A stretch of 64,000 nt of DNA from positions 37,389,488-37,453,487 of the forward strand of contig CM073898.1 in NCBI GenBank assembly GCA_037176705.1, given 5' to 3'. The position numbers and the translations under genes are program-made. Shown here piece by piece: positions 20,036 through 30,830 of this stretch. The first letter of the stretch is position 1; every line of letters begins with the position of its first letter. The stretch is from Molossus alvarezi (taxonomy: Eukaryota; Chordata; Mammalia; Chiroptera; Molossidae). Under the pieces are notes generated by a model. It was not told the origin of the DNA. It searched no databases and saw nothing but the letters and a program-made list of their open reading frames with translations.

Positions 20036-22682
20036 GGGTGTCATTTTATATAGCTCCTCACAGCTCCTTTTTATCTGCTAGACTGGATGCTGCCCAACTG
20101 TAAATCAATTTTTACTCAAAGTCTTAAAATGTTTAATATGCTTCAGTTTATCTTTTAACAATAGTGATCTATCTACCAGTATAAACAATCAGTGGGAGCA
20201 TGGATCCTGATCACACTGACCTGAGTCCAAATTCCATCTCCACTGCTTACTAATTTGGGGGTAAGAAATTTCCCCCAAGAATCCTATGCCAGCTTGGATT
20301 TATGACTTATAGACATTTTGACCAAAAATGTTGTAACTTGTTTTAAAATCTGATATTGAATTAACAGTGGATCTCACTTTGATTTTTAGGCTGCCCTTTA
20401 AAACACTTACCTATACGTGGTCTTATTTAATTTTTATAAATACTCCATGAAACACAAAAGGCAAAAGCAGGGCCAATAAATGAGAGAAAGAGAAAGGTAA
20501 TTGAGAATTAGCGTACAAGAAAAATTAAGTCCCCTACTGAAATCATAAAATGATCTCACTTTACAGATAAAACTAGGGAAGTTGAGAGGTGTACAACCAA
20601 TTTCACACAGTCACAGCATGTTATTATAATCTTGCTTAGTAAATGAAGAAACTGAACCATGAAAAGATAGATAACCTACTGAATGGCAAAAGCAGGCATA
20701 GGGTCCTTAACTCTAAGTCTTTGAGTTTCTCCATTCCTACATGTTTCTTTTAAGTCAAAGTCTGAACTGCACATCTGAGAGCTACCAGAGTGGCCTAAAA
20801 CTCTTCCAGCCCATCATGAAATTCAATTTCCTACTACAAAGCAGTACTTTAAAAAGTCTTATTTTAAAAGATCACCCACCTATGAATGAAAACCTTCCCA
20901 ACAGGGACAAGATGGAACATCTGCCTTTCTTTTGCTTAATAGAACACTGCAGAGCTGCTCTGTGCTTGGATAAATGCAATTTGGGTTTTCTTGAATTCTG
21001 AATGAGTTCTTAGTATCGCTCTCTTGAGCTCTCTCTCGGTATTGTCATTGTCTCCTTGCCCACAATTTTATGTGTAATCGACTGTTCCACCATTGGCTTT
21101 TCTGAAACCAATCTCCCTTGTCCTTTGTAATTATGTAAAGCTGTTCTCTTTGCAGGGCACACACTGTAGATATCTAAGGCACAAAGAGAAATCACCCTAA
21201 TTGTAATTATAACAGATTTCAAATTCCTATTATTCATGCTGGAGAGAAAACATGCAGTGGGGTTTCATTACCTATTTTCATTAAAACTAAGGGAAAAAAT
21301 AGTCCTTGAACCTATTTTTGTTAGGACAGGCAGTCTTTAATTAAAAGAAAAAAATCTTAATTACTTCTTCAGAATTTTAAAACATTCTATTTTTATGCCT
21401 ACCTACCTGAGTTAAAGGAAATTGAGGTCTTTTAGTTGGAACAGACAAATACAAGTAAAACCAACCAGAGTTACACTTAAAAATCAACCAATTGACCTCA
21501 TTCCCACAGGACAGATCAAACTTAAAAACGAGCAATCATTCTGAATTCTGAACCCCAGTAGTAACAAGGCTACTCACTGCTGATTATTATGCAGGTCTTG
21601 CACTAATCTAATTAAGTGAAATGGAAATCCAATTTCAAGCATTGTTGTACACATTTGCATATGACACAAGCAGTCAAAAATCTGTCTGAAGTTAAATGAA
21701 GCACATGTACAGTCCCCTATCAATTTGAATTTGGCTTTTCCACTCAGTCCCATTTTGAAATATTGCGCTCTCAACATCTGCAAACCACTCAAAGCCCGAA
21801 TCCATGGCTAATAGCTGTTTGCTTTAGTGTTGCCATCTCTCTCGGTGAGCATCAGTAACAAGGAGTAGGCACAATTCAAGCTTGTATGTCTGAGGAAAGG
21901 ATCCTCTGAGAATTCCTCAAGAAAGGGAAAAGCATATAGATACTAAACTTACTGCCAAGTCGGTCCCTCTTCCACTTTGGAAGGATGTGGGTAGTAGGAT
22001 TTTTTTTTTAATACTCATAACTTAGGTACCAAAAAGGAATTCTATTCTGGGTGAACCTCTCAAAAATACAAGGTATTATTTTTTCTTTGAAAAAGGTGCA
22101 TGAAAATGGATAGCCTATAGGAAGGTGACAGAGCCTTGTCCCCTGAAAATTCTCACCGAGTTGCAAAGTTGTTAACCATTGTAGTTCATTGGAAGAGCCA
22201 ACGCAGTCAGCATCCAGGCTCCTCCCTCTGCTGTTACCCCCCAGTATGAACACAGGTATGAAAGGTGAGCACTTGCCCCAGCACCAGGTTTTCTCAAAGC
22301 CCTGGGAAATGGCTCAGTGTTCCATCTATTTCTCTCAATTTGATATCTGAAATGTTCTGGCTGTAGATCGAAGGGGAAAATATTCCACTTGCATTCTATC
22401 TGTACTCTGTGATTTATCAATAGCATCTAACACAAGGAAAATAAACTATACGAATGAATTAAATGTGTAAGGAGGGAGAATAATGGGATCAGACGCAATA
22501 AACAGCAAGCATTTATAAAGAACCATCATGCCAAGAAAAATTGATTGCTTTTATACCAGGAAAGAATACCAAATGAAGGGCTGGAGGTACACATTAGCAT
22601 TTAAGGTTAAGCATTCAACACAATACCTCAAAAGATAATGAATTAATTCAGAGGAGCGTTGGAATAAGAACCTCTAGCACAG
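20036..22682. other. Mostly unrecognised, with MIR scraps
   Basis: MIR-like words occur at 20190-20275 (GTCCAAATTCCATCTCCACT, sense) and 20552-20690 (CACTTTACAGATAAAACTAG, antisense). The rest looks unique, with no coding evidence. Confidence 0.4.
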
Positions 22683-22800
22683 CTTAGTGGACATTTTATT
22701 GTGTCCTCCGCACTGTTCAAGGCACTTGGTTTACAAATGAATAAGGCACAAGCAATTTGCCTTTGAATCATGCACAACTAGTTTACCAGAATAGCCCGGA
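22683..22800 (+). mobile_element. Ancient MIR3/L2-like fragment
   Basis: CACTGTTCAAGGCACTTGG and ATGAATAAGGCACAAGC are words of a widespread ancient repeat. Very diverged. Confidence 0.4.
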
Positions 22801-23129
22801 AAACTAAAAAGACTGGAATAATCCCTCTGCCTTCAGATCAAAATCTAGATTGCTAAAATTGACAAAAGCTCACAAGTTCTCCTGAGAAGTTATCTTGTCT
22901 CCTGCTTTTAAATCATGCTAACTTGCAAACATCAGTTACTGAAAGACCCTCCTATGGAATAAATATATTTATCATCTCATCCATTACCAGACTGGCTTGA
23001 GGTTTAGGCATATTAATACTATTGACTCACAACAGTTCAAGCTTCTACCCAGTAATACAGAAATCACTTTTTAAAAAGAAATGCAAATGGATTCCATCCT
23101 TCATTTAAAAATTTGTGTCTCAGATATTT

Positions 23130-23275
23130 CTCTCTTTGTCTGTAAAATGAGGATAATATAATACCTGTCTGCCTGCCTGCCTTCACATGGTTTTGAGAGG
23201 CTCAAATAATTATTATTTACAAACGTCTTTCACAAATTTCAAAGTGCCTTGTTAATGTTAGCAGCCATCATTATA
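23130..23275 (+). mobile_element. MIR SINE, 3' part
   Basis: TCTGTAAAATGAGGATAATA, TGGTTTTGAGAGGCTCAAAT and AAAGTGCCTTGTTAATGTTA follow the MIR 3' order. A (CTGC)n expansion (CTGCCTGCCTGCC) sits inside. Confidence 0.75.
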
Positions 23276-25303
23276 CTCATAAGAGCTGAGGTTGCCAAGC
23301 CAGTGAATGTAGTTTTCATTCACAGACCCACAGGAAGACATGCATGAGAAAGAATGGCAGAAAGCTTGCATTAAAAATTCAGTTAATCACAGACGCAAAA
23401 GACCAAGGGCAAAAGGCAGCAGAGTGGACTGTGCATGGACTAGAATCGTGACAACTGGAATGTTGCCCTACCTTCACAACCAAAAACACAATTTGGAGAA
23501 AGCTAAATGCTTTATGATTCATGCCAATCAATTGCCTGGTTTTTCCACACATTTTGAGCTCTTCCCGTGATAAGCCTGCTATACATAAAAGACATCATTT
23601 TCCTAAAATTACATTCAGAATATTAAGTAGTCCACTATATTCAACCTCAGAATGTGGATTTGTGTCACATGATCAAAAGTACTAAGGTAAGATTTAGTGG
23701 ACTTAAGTGAACTTAGTGACCAATAAAACGAATCATTGACTTAAACTGGGCTGTTGATTAAATAATTTCAGATTCTCTTAAAAAGAAATCTGAAATTCAC
23801 CTACCAATAAAATATTCAGGGTGTTTTTGTAGGTTATAATTTAGTCTACTTTGGTGGTACTTTTTTAAAAAAGTGCTATAATGGCAAGACAGACTCTTTA
23901 GTCCAGTGTTAACACAAACACGTATAAGCCTGAATGAGGTAGATCAGGTTGTGTTCATTGTATTTAATATGGATAAGGGCAAATGATTTCAAGATCAGCC
24001 TCTTGTTTTTAAATAAAATATTCAGATTTTTTAAAATTCAAACTTCTATCTTTAATATCCTATTCGCTATAATCTTTGTTACTGACCAACTGAATATGTT
24101 TGCACTTGTTCTGAAAAATCCAGATTCTCATTCTGCCACCCTTAAAGTGACTAAAGAAATGCAGATGAGTCCTGGGCATGTTTAAAGCCTTCCTGGTCCA
24201 TCAGAAACTAGAAACACAAAATCAAATAGAACTATAATATAAAACTTAAAAAAAATAATAATAATCCAGATGGGAATGAGACATTTTCACTACATCACCA
24301 AATTGTGTTGAGCAATTGGGTCAGCCAGGATTTAATGCAAGAAACAGAAAAGATTCTAAGTATTTCAATCAGAAGGGGATTTAATCGGAAATTGGGCATT
24401 AGCAAATCATTAAAAGGACTAGAGCAAGGCAAGTCAGGAAGCTGCCACTGACTGAATTTTTATTTCAAACTCACATCCCCTCAGCTGTGACCCAGAGGTT
24501 ATTGAACTACTTTTTTGGCCACCTGTGTGCCCTACACTCACCTGCTAGCATCCAGAGAGTGGACTGTGGTATCTGGGTGTGGAAAATACCTCCATCCTTA
24601 GGAGTTTGCTGGTCAGCTGACCTCTCTTTAGAAAGATATCCGCCAACTCTTTACCAGTCTTGTGCATGTACATCTCATTGGCTTAGTGTAAGTCACCTCC
24701 ATCATACAAGCTAAAGAAGAGTCTAAGAAATGTTGTCTTTAGACTCCCAGCCCCTTTTATATGAATTGCTTGAGGGGTAAAAAGGAGTTGGAGTGAATGC
24801 TGAGTACATTAAAGAATATTTAGCCCAGCATGTTAGAAGCAAAGCAATATTCTAAGGATCTTGAAAGATTTTAAAATATACAAGGCAGACATCTTTCCCT
24901 CAGTGAGCATTTATTCTCGCTAAGAAGACACGGGATATATGTGAAGAGTTAAGCATCAGTAAAAGAGAGTTGATGGCATTCACCACAGTAGAAAAGTGGT
25001 TATGGGACTGGATATAAAGTTTTCATGAGTATGATCAGCAATAAGAAAACTGGTTTTGTTTTAGGTAAGACACAAAGTATTTGCCTCTCTATATTAACTC
25101 CTATATTACTTCAGTACTGAAGAGATTGCTGGTGTAAAAGGCTTGGATGAGGATTTAACATTCCTCCAGGGTTAAAGCAGACCCAAAGTGTCAACTAGAT
25201 CTACCCAGCTCTCAAATTAGGTAGAAGTTTCAAGTGCAATCTATCAGACAAATATGTTTAATCTCTACAAGATAAATTCTCCCCTTCTACATGGGTTATA
25301 AGA
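23276..25303. other. No recognised feature
   Basis: Unique-looking, AT-rich. The segment 24320-24420 (GGATTTAATGCAAGAAACAG) has a weak LTR-like look that I cannot assign. Confidence 0.4.
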
Positions 25304-25315
25304 TTGTCATATTGA

Positions 25316-25534
25316 GCCCTGGCCAGCATGGCTCGGTTGAGTGTTGTCCCATGCATCGAGAGGTTGCTGGTTCGATTCCCGGTCAAGGCACATGCCCAGG
25401 TTTTGGGCTCAATCCCTGGTAGGGAGCATGCAGGAAGCAGCCAATCAGTGTTACACTATCCCATCGATGTTTCTCTTTTCTCCTTTCCTCTCCCTCTAAA
25501 AATAAATCAATAAACTGTTCTTTTTTTAAAAAAA
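25316..25534 (+). mobile_element. Ves SINE, older form
   Basis: GCCCTGGCCAGCATGGCTC, GGTTCGATTCCCGGTCAAGG, GCAGCCAATCAGTGTT, AAATAAATCAATAAAC tail. Flanked by TTGTCATATTGA (25304-25315) and TTATCATAATGA (25535-25546), a 12-bp duplication with two changes. Confidence 0.92.
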
Positions 25535-25565
25535 TTATCATAATGAAAAAACCATGAGAAAACCA

Positions 25566-26387
25566 AGATGAAGGCAATGTAGGTGAATGTTACACTCACT
25601 TCCTCACAGGACCAAAGTGGAAGTACAACAAAAATATAGAGCAAGCAACCTGAATAACCAACTGAAGACTAGCTGAAGGGAAGTCTTATACCAAGGGTTT
25701 ACAAAAGAAGCCAACATTGAGACTGGTAGAAGGACAAAGACTCCACCCCCCAGAAGAAGGGGGGTCTCAACCCCATGCCCAGCTCCCCAGCCCAGAGCAC
25801 CAGAGCTGGGAAAAGGTGCCCACATAACCTCTGCCTGTGAAAAAGCAGCGGGGATTCTGCCTTCCAGGGAGAGATGGAAGTCTGCTAGAGATATAGGTAA
25901 CCTCTTAAATGGCCAATGCAAAAAATCTTATTCGCAGCTACTTACCCTAGGCTCCAGCAGAGGGCAGGCAGGGTGGACTAGAGTTGTGTGAGGGGAAACG
26001 GGTTTGTGGCTCTAGGAAACAGCTGAAGTGACAGCGGCCAGGACCCCTGTTCTGAGTCACTATTTGACACCACAGTCACCACCTTTCTTGGGTGGAGCAC
26101 TGCATATAGCACCAGCCTGGGGCAATGCAATAGCCCTACCCTATGGACTCCTTTCATCGCGTGGAGCTCACTCATTGCTGAGGAGTCTGGCTACCTGGGC
26201 TGGGATGTAGAGATCTGGGCAGACTCAGGGTCTGTCAGTGACTGAGTCATGTGGATTTGGGGCAGGGGACATTCCCCCCATTTTACTGTGAACCTGACTG
26301 GCACCTCCCCCTCATAGGAGATACTCAAGCACAACCCACCAAACATTGGAAAAATTATCCTCAGGTGAAGATTAACAACAACAAAAA
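25566..26387 (+). mobile_element. L1 5'UTR-like GC-rich block
   Basis: Words I associate with the L1 5'UTR of laurasiatherians: GGACCAAAGTGGAAGTACAA, CCTGAATAACCAACTGAAGA, AGAAGCCAACATTGAGACTG, CCCCAGCCCAGAGCACCAGA. It is richer in GC than its flanks, and ends in an A-rich AACAACAACAAAAAAAA stretch at the join with ORF2 sequence at 26388. The assignment is from memory. Confidence 0.5.
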
Positions 26388-27740
26388 AAATACCAATGGC
26401 ATGTTTCACAGAACTAGAACAACTATTCCAAAAATTCATATGAAACCACAGAAGATGCCAAATAGCCACAGCAATCTTGAGAAAGAAGAACGAAGTTGAA
26501 AGAATCACACCACCTGGTATCAAACTATACTACAAGTCCATTGTAATCAAAACAGTATGGTATTGATATAAAAAACAGACATATAGATGAATGGAACAGA
26601 CTAGAGAACCCAGAAATAAACCCATGCCTATATGGTTAATTAATGTTTGACAAAGGAGGCAAGAACATACAGTGGGGTAAAGACAGTCTATTCAATAAAT
26701 GATGTTGGGGAAATTGATCAGATACATGCAAAAAAAATGAAACTAATCCACCTTTTTATACCATATATAAGAATAAACTCAATATGGATTAAATACTTAA
26801 ATGTAAGTCTTGAAATCATAAAAATCCTAGAAGGGAACATAGTCAGTAAAATCTCACACATCTCTCATAGCAATATTTTTTCTGATATATCTATTCAGGC
26901 AATGGAAACAAAAGAAAAAATAAACAAATGGGACTACATCAAACTATAAAGGTTTTTCACAGCAAAGGAGATCATCAACAAAATAAAAGACAACCCGCTG
27001 AATGGGAGAACATATTCTCCAATGATACATCCGATAAGGGGTTAATATTCAATATTCATAAAGAATTTATACAACTCAATATCAAAAAAACAAACAATTC
27101 AACTGAAAAATGGGCAAAGGACCTGAATAGACATTTCTCCAAAGAGGACATACAGATGGCCAAATGAAAAGATGCTCAATGTCACTAGTCATCATAGAAA
27201 TGAAAATTAAAACCACAATGAGCTATCACTTTACACTTGTCAGAATGGCTATCATCAAAAGATAAAAACAAAAAACAAAAACAAAAAACAAATGTTGGCT
27301 AGGATGTGGAGAAAAGGGAACTCTCATGCACTGTTGGTAGGAATAAAGATTGGTGTAGCCACTGTGGAAAGCAGTATGGAGTTACCTCAAAATATTAAAA
27401 ATGGAACTACCTTATGACCCAGTGATTCCACTTCTGGTTATGTATCTGAAGAAACTTGAAACACTAATTCAAAAGACTATATGCACCCCTATGTTCATTG
27501 CAGCATTATTTACAATAGCCAAGATTTGGAAGCAGCCCAATTGCCCATCAATACATGAGTGGATAAAAAAAGCGGTGATATACTTACACAAGGGAATACC
27601 ACTTGACCATAAAAAAAAGAAGGAAATCTTACCTTTTGTGACTGCATGGATAAACCTGGAAAGTATTATGCTAAGTGAAAAAAGCCAGTCAGAAGATAAT
27701 ATATACTGTATGATTTCATTTATCTGTGGAATCTAATGAA
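26388..27740 (+). pseudogene. L1 ORF2 C-terminal remnant
   Basis: The C-terminal third of ORF2 in several frames: 26647-26949 (ending [10 protein letters not shown]), 26928-27167 ([12 protein letters not shown], then [17 protein letters not shown]) and 27401-27736 (ELPYDPVIPLL, AKIWKQPNCPS). Stops and frameshifts break it between each block, notably near 26947 and 27168. The endonuclease and reverse transcriptase core are absent. Dead. Confidence 0.9.
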
Positions 27741-28112
27741 CAAAATAAACAAATAAAATAGAAACAAACTCATAGATACAGAAAACACACTGACAACTGT
27801 CAGAGGGGAGTGGGGCTGGGAGCTGGGTGATAAAGGTAAAGAAATTAAGCCAAACAAACAAACAAACAAAAAAACCCTCATAGACACAGATACTTATATG
27901 GCGATTACCAGAGGGAAAGAGAGTGGGGGGCAGGGGCACATATAGAAGAGGGTAAAGGGGGAGTAAATTGTGATGGAAGGAGACTTGACTATGTGTAGGG
28001 AACACACAATACAATACACAGGTGAGGTATTATAGAATTGTATACTTGAAACCTATATAATTTCATTAACCAATGCTATCCCAATAGATTCGATAAAAAT
28101 TTCTTTAAAAAA
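26388..28112 (+). mobile_element. L1 3' portion (ORF2 end plus 3'UTR), sense
   Basis: Begins in ORF2 with ATACCAATGGCATGTTTCAC, runs through ATTGTAATCAAAACAGTATG, GTGGAGAAAAGGGAACTCTC and CCACTGTGGAAAGCAGTATG, and ends in 3'UTR with TTGTATACTTGAAACCTATA, TTTCATTAACCAATGCTATC and an A-rich tail. (AAAC)n tracts lie at 27269-27295 and 27850-27875. AGAAAACC occurs at both ends of 25566-28112, a possible 8-bp target duplication. Confidence 0.9.
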
Positions 28113-29416
28113 GAAAACCGCAACAAAATATGGATCAATACACAAAGTAGAAAGCAAAATTGGGACATTAAATGAGGAATAAAGAAGTGATCTTAGACAG
28201 AGAAAACAAGATAAAATACCTATCATAGACCTCAAGAGAGAAAAACAATACTAATATAAGGGATTGAGGCCAAGCCATGGTAGGGAGCAACTAGAGAGCC
28301 CAGAAATGAAGGCCCTGGGAGCCCATGACTTCCACCTCTTCACTCACGCTTGGCTCCTATGTGGGAAACCAGAGATGTTTACTGGGTTGGGAAGTCTCTT
28401 AGTTCTAGCTTGAATTGATCCTTTGTTCAAGGTAATTATGCCCAGAGACACCCAGTGGCCTATCTGCTAAGGTCCTCAAGGCCCAGCACCCGTTGCATTA
28501 AGAGTTAACAGGTGGGCCTGGCTGCATCAGGTTACATTATTTGGAGCACAGTAAGATTTCCTCCAGCTCTGAGTAGTCAGGTCTTGGTTGAAAGGAAACA
28601 TCATAATTTCTGAGTCCATATTCTGTAGCATGTATGTACACTTCTACTTCAGAATCAAATATAGTACAAGAAAAAAATTATTTATAGGGTAAGCTCTGTT
28701 TTCATGATTTCTTTCTAGGTTTTGTTCTTCAGGATTGTATCCCTTTCCATTCTTTGCCCACTTTGAAAAGATCAGCTGGCACTGAAAAACAAGAAATAAA
28801 GTGTCCAAAATAACCCTATCAATGTTTTTGGTTATATGACAAATTAACTTTGGAGCAAAACCAATATAAATAAAATACCGTCAAAGGGGCTTGACTAAGT
28901 TGGTGTATTTAAAGAGGCTTGGCTAAGTTGGTACATTTAAGTACAATTCACTTACAAAGTCCTGACGTACATGCCGCACTGGGGCACGTGCCTAGCTAAG
29001 GCTGCAGAAAGCACTGACCTAGTCAGAGAAGGTTCTGGAAGGAGTGATGTCTAGACTTCTAAGTAAAGAGAGCACTTGAAAAGTACTGGTTCTTCCCACA
29101 AGGAGAGAGGGCAGGGACACACGAGATCTTGTCGTAAGTTGCTCTCCCCAGGAAAGCATACCTGAGGTTGGCAGAGATGATGTACTGAGCAACACTCTAG
29201 GACCAACACCTGTAAGGGAGTGATTGGCCGACAGAGCACAGGGCAGGTTGGAAATGCATGGCAGGTGCAGGAGAGGCCTGGGCCCATCCCAGGGGGAGCT
29301 CTGAAGTGGGGGAGTTCCTTTAATGATGCCTCATTCTGAGGCAAGGGGAGCAGGCCTTTGTAACCTCACCATCTATCGATCATTAGATGTAGGCAACCCC
29401 AAGGGAGGGACGAAAG
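28113..29416. other. No recognised feature; small tandem duplication
   Basis: Unique-looking. GGCTTGACTAAGTTGG (28888) recurs as GGCTTGGCTAAGTTGG (28916), a two-copy duplication with a 28-bp period. Frames here have no recognisable homology. Confidence 0.4.
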
Positions 29417-29896
29417 TTGGGGGAGGCAATGCAATTCCTGGGGGGACACCTCGGTTGGCTGGCAGCAGCCAGCACTCCAGGCAGCTGGGACAGTGAGTGG
29501 TCCATGGAGCAGGAGGGATGGACAGTGCCCCTCCGCCTCCCCACAGGTGCGAAAACCCACTGCCAACAGGTCCTTCTCCAGCCTCATCGACAGGTCCCCC
29601 TATTTCTCCATGGCAACCTTAGCCGCTGCATAAGCCACAACATGGCAAATGTCCTGCGTCTCCCACGAGCACAGAAGCATTTATTTGGGCCGTACATTTC
29701 CTCGAGCCAATCTCATTTCCACACTTTCGGCCTTTCCACCAAATGGACGCTTTGGCCTGGTGACAAGTTCAGAAGGGAGCTTGGTCCAAAAGAGCCACAG
29801 CTCCTGAAGGGAAAACTCCATTTCCCCAAACATAAAAGATCCGTCACCCTACCTGTCACCTTTCTGAGAGCAGAAAACCAGCAACTAAAATTATAA
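29417..29896 (+). other. Longest open frame not explained by a repeat (159 codons)
   Basis: An ATG-to-stop frame of 159 codons in moderately GC-rich sequence. I see no signal peptide, membrane segment, known domain or cysteine pattern. The composition is ordinary, with several Q, H and L clusters. A frame this long is plausible by chance in GC-rich DNA. There is no splice or promoter context I can defend. Confidence 0.12.
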
Positions 29897-29980
29897 AATA
29901 ATGGGACTAATTTTGAAGATAAACATACAAGAAATTATATATCCACAGCAGTGTTACCCTGTTCAAGATGGCCAGATTTT

Positions 29981-30223
29981 GGCCCTGGCCAGTTTGGCTC
30001 AGAGGTTAGAGAGTCGGCCTGCGGTCCAGAGAGACCCAGGTTCGGTTCCTGCTAAGGGTGTGTACCTCGGCTGCAGTTTGGTCCCGGCCCTGGTTGGTCG
30101 AGTGGGTGGCAGCCACTCAATGTGTCCCTTTCACATCGATGTTTCTCTCTCTTCCTCTCTCTCCCTCCCACTCTATCTGAACAAAAAAAATGGAAAAATG
30201 TCCTCGGGTGAGGAAAAAAAAAA
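29981..30223 (+). mobile_element. Ves SINE, younger form, with exact target duplication
   Basis: GCCCTGGCCAGTTTGGCTC, CGGCCTGCGGTCCAGAGAG, GTTGGTCGAGTGGGTGGC, then GTCCTCGGGTGAGG and an A-tail. AGATGGCCAGATTT at 29966-29979 recurs exactly at 30224-30237. Among the younger copies in the window. Confidence 0.97.
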
Positions 30224-30317
30224 AGATGGCCAGATTTGGAAATGTACACTTGATATTGTTTTGGACATTGCTCTTTAGCAATTAATTTCAAAGCCTATGA
30301 TTATGGGGTGTAGAGAA

Positions 30318-30545
30318 TGTAAGGCCCAAATAAAAATAGGTCTGAATTCTAATTATTTACCACATATTAGCTATTTGTCCTTGGCCGAATTATTTAATCT
30401 TTCTGAGCACCCTTTTTTTTTTCCTGTAAGATTGAAATAGAAAGTACCACCATGGGACTACTGTGAGAGTCAAGTGCGAGTAGGTATGTAAGATTCTAGA
30501 ACATGATAGATACTCAGAAAAGGTTAGTTTCTTCATTCTTCTATT
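30318..30545 (+). mobile_element. MIR SINE, sense
   Basis: TCTGAATTCTAATTATTTAC, ATTAGCTATTTGTCCTTGGC, TATTTAATCTTTCTGAGC, then GATAGATACTCAGAAAAGG. Diverged MIR in normal order. Confidence 0.65.
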
Positions 30546-30611
30546 CTCATTTCCTCTTCTTAACTCAGTCAGTGAGAGGTAAAAGAAACCTATGTCAGGT
30601 AGGAGGTTTGT

Positions 30612-30830
30612 CCTTTTTTAAAACCTATTTTTGAATAGTTTTACGTTTACAAAATTATTACGGTAAGTATAGAGAATTCCCATAAGCCCCACACCCAGTC
30701 TCCCCGATCATTAACCTCTTACATTGGTATGATACATCTGTCACTATTAATGAACCAATACATTATTGAATCAAGTCTACAGTTATTTAGATTTCTTCAG
30801 TTTTTCCTCAATAATCATTGCCTCAAATAT
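30612..30830 (-). mobile_element. Old L1 3'UTR, antisense
   Basis: GTTTACAAAATTATTACGGT, CCCACACCCAGTCTCCCCGA, TTACATTGGTATGATACATC and CAGTTTTTCCTCAATAATC follow the reverse order of an L1M 3'UTR. Confidence 0.55.
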
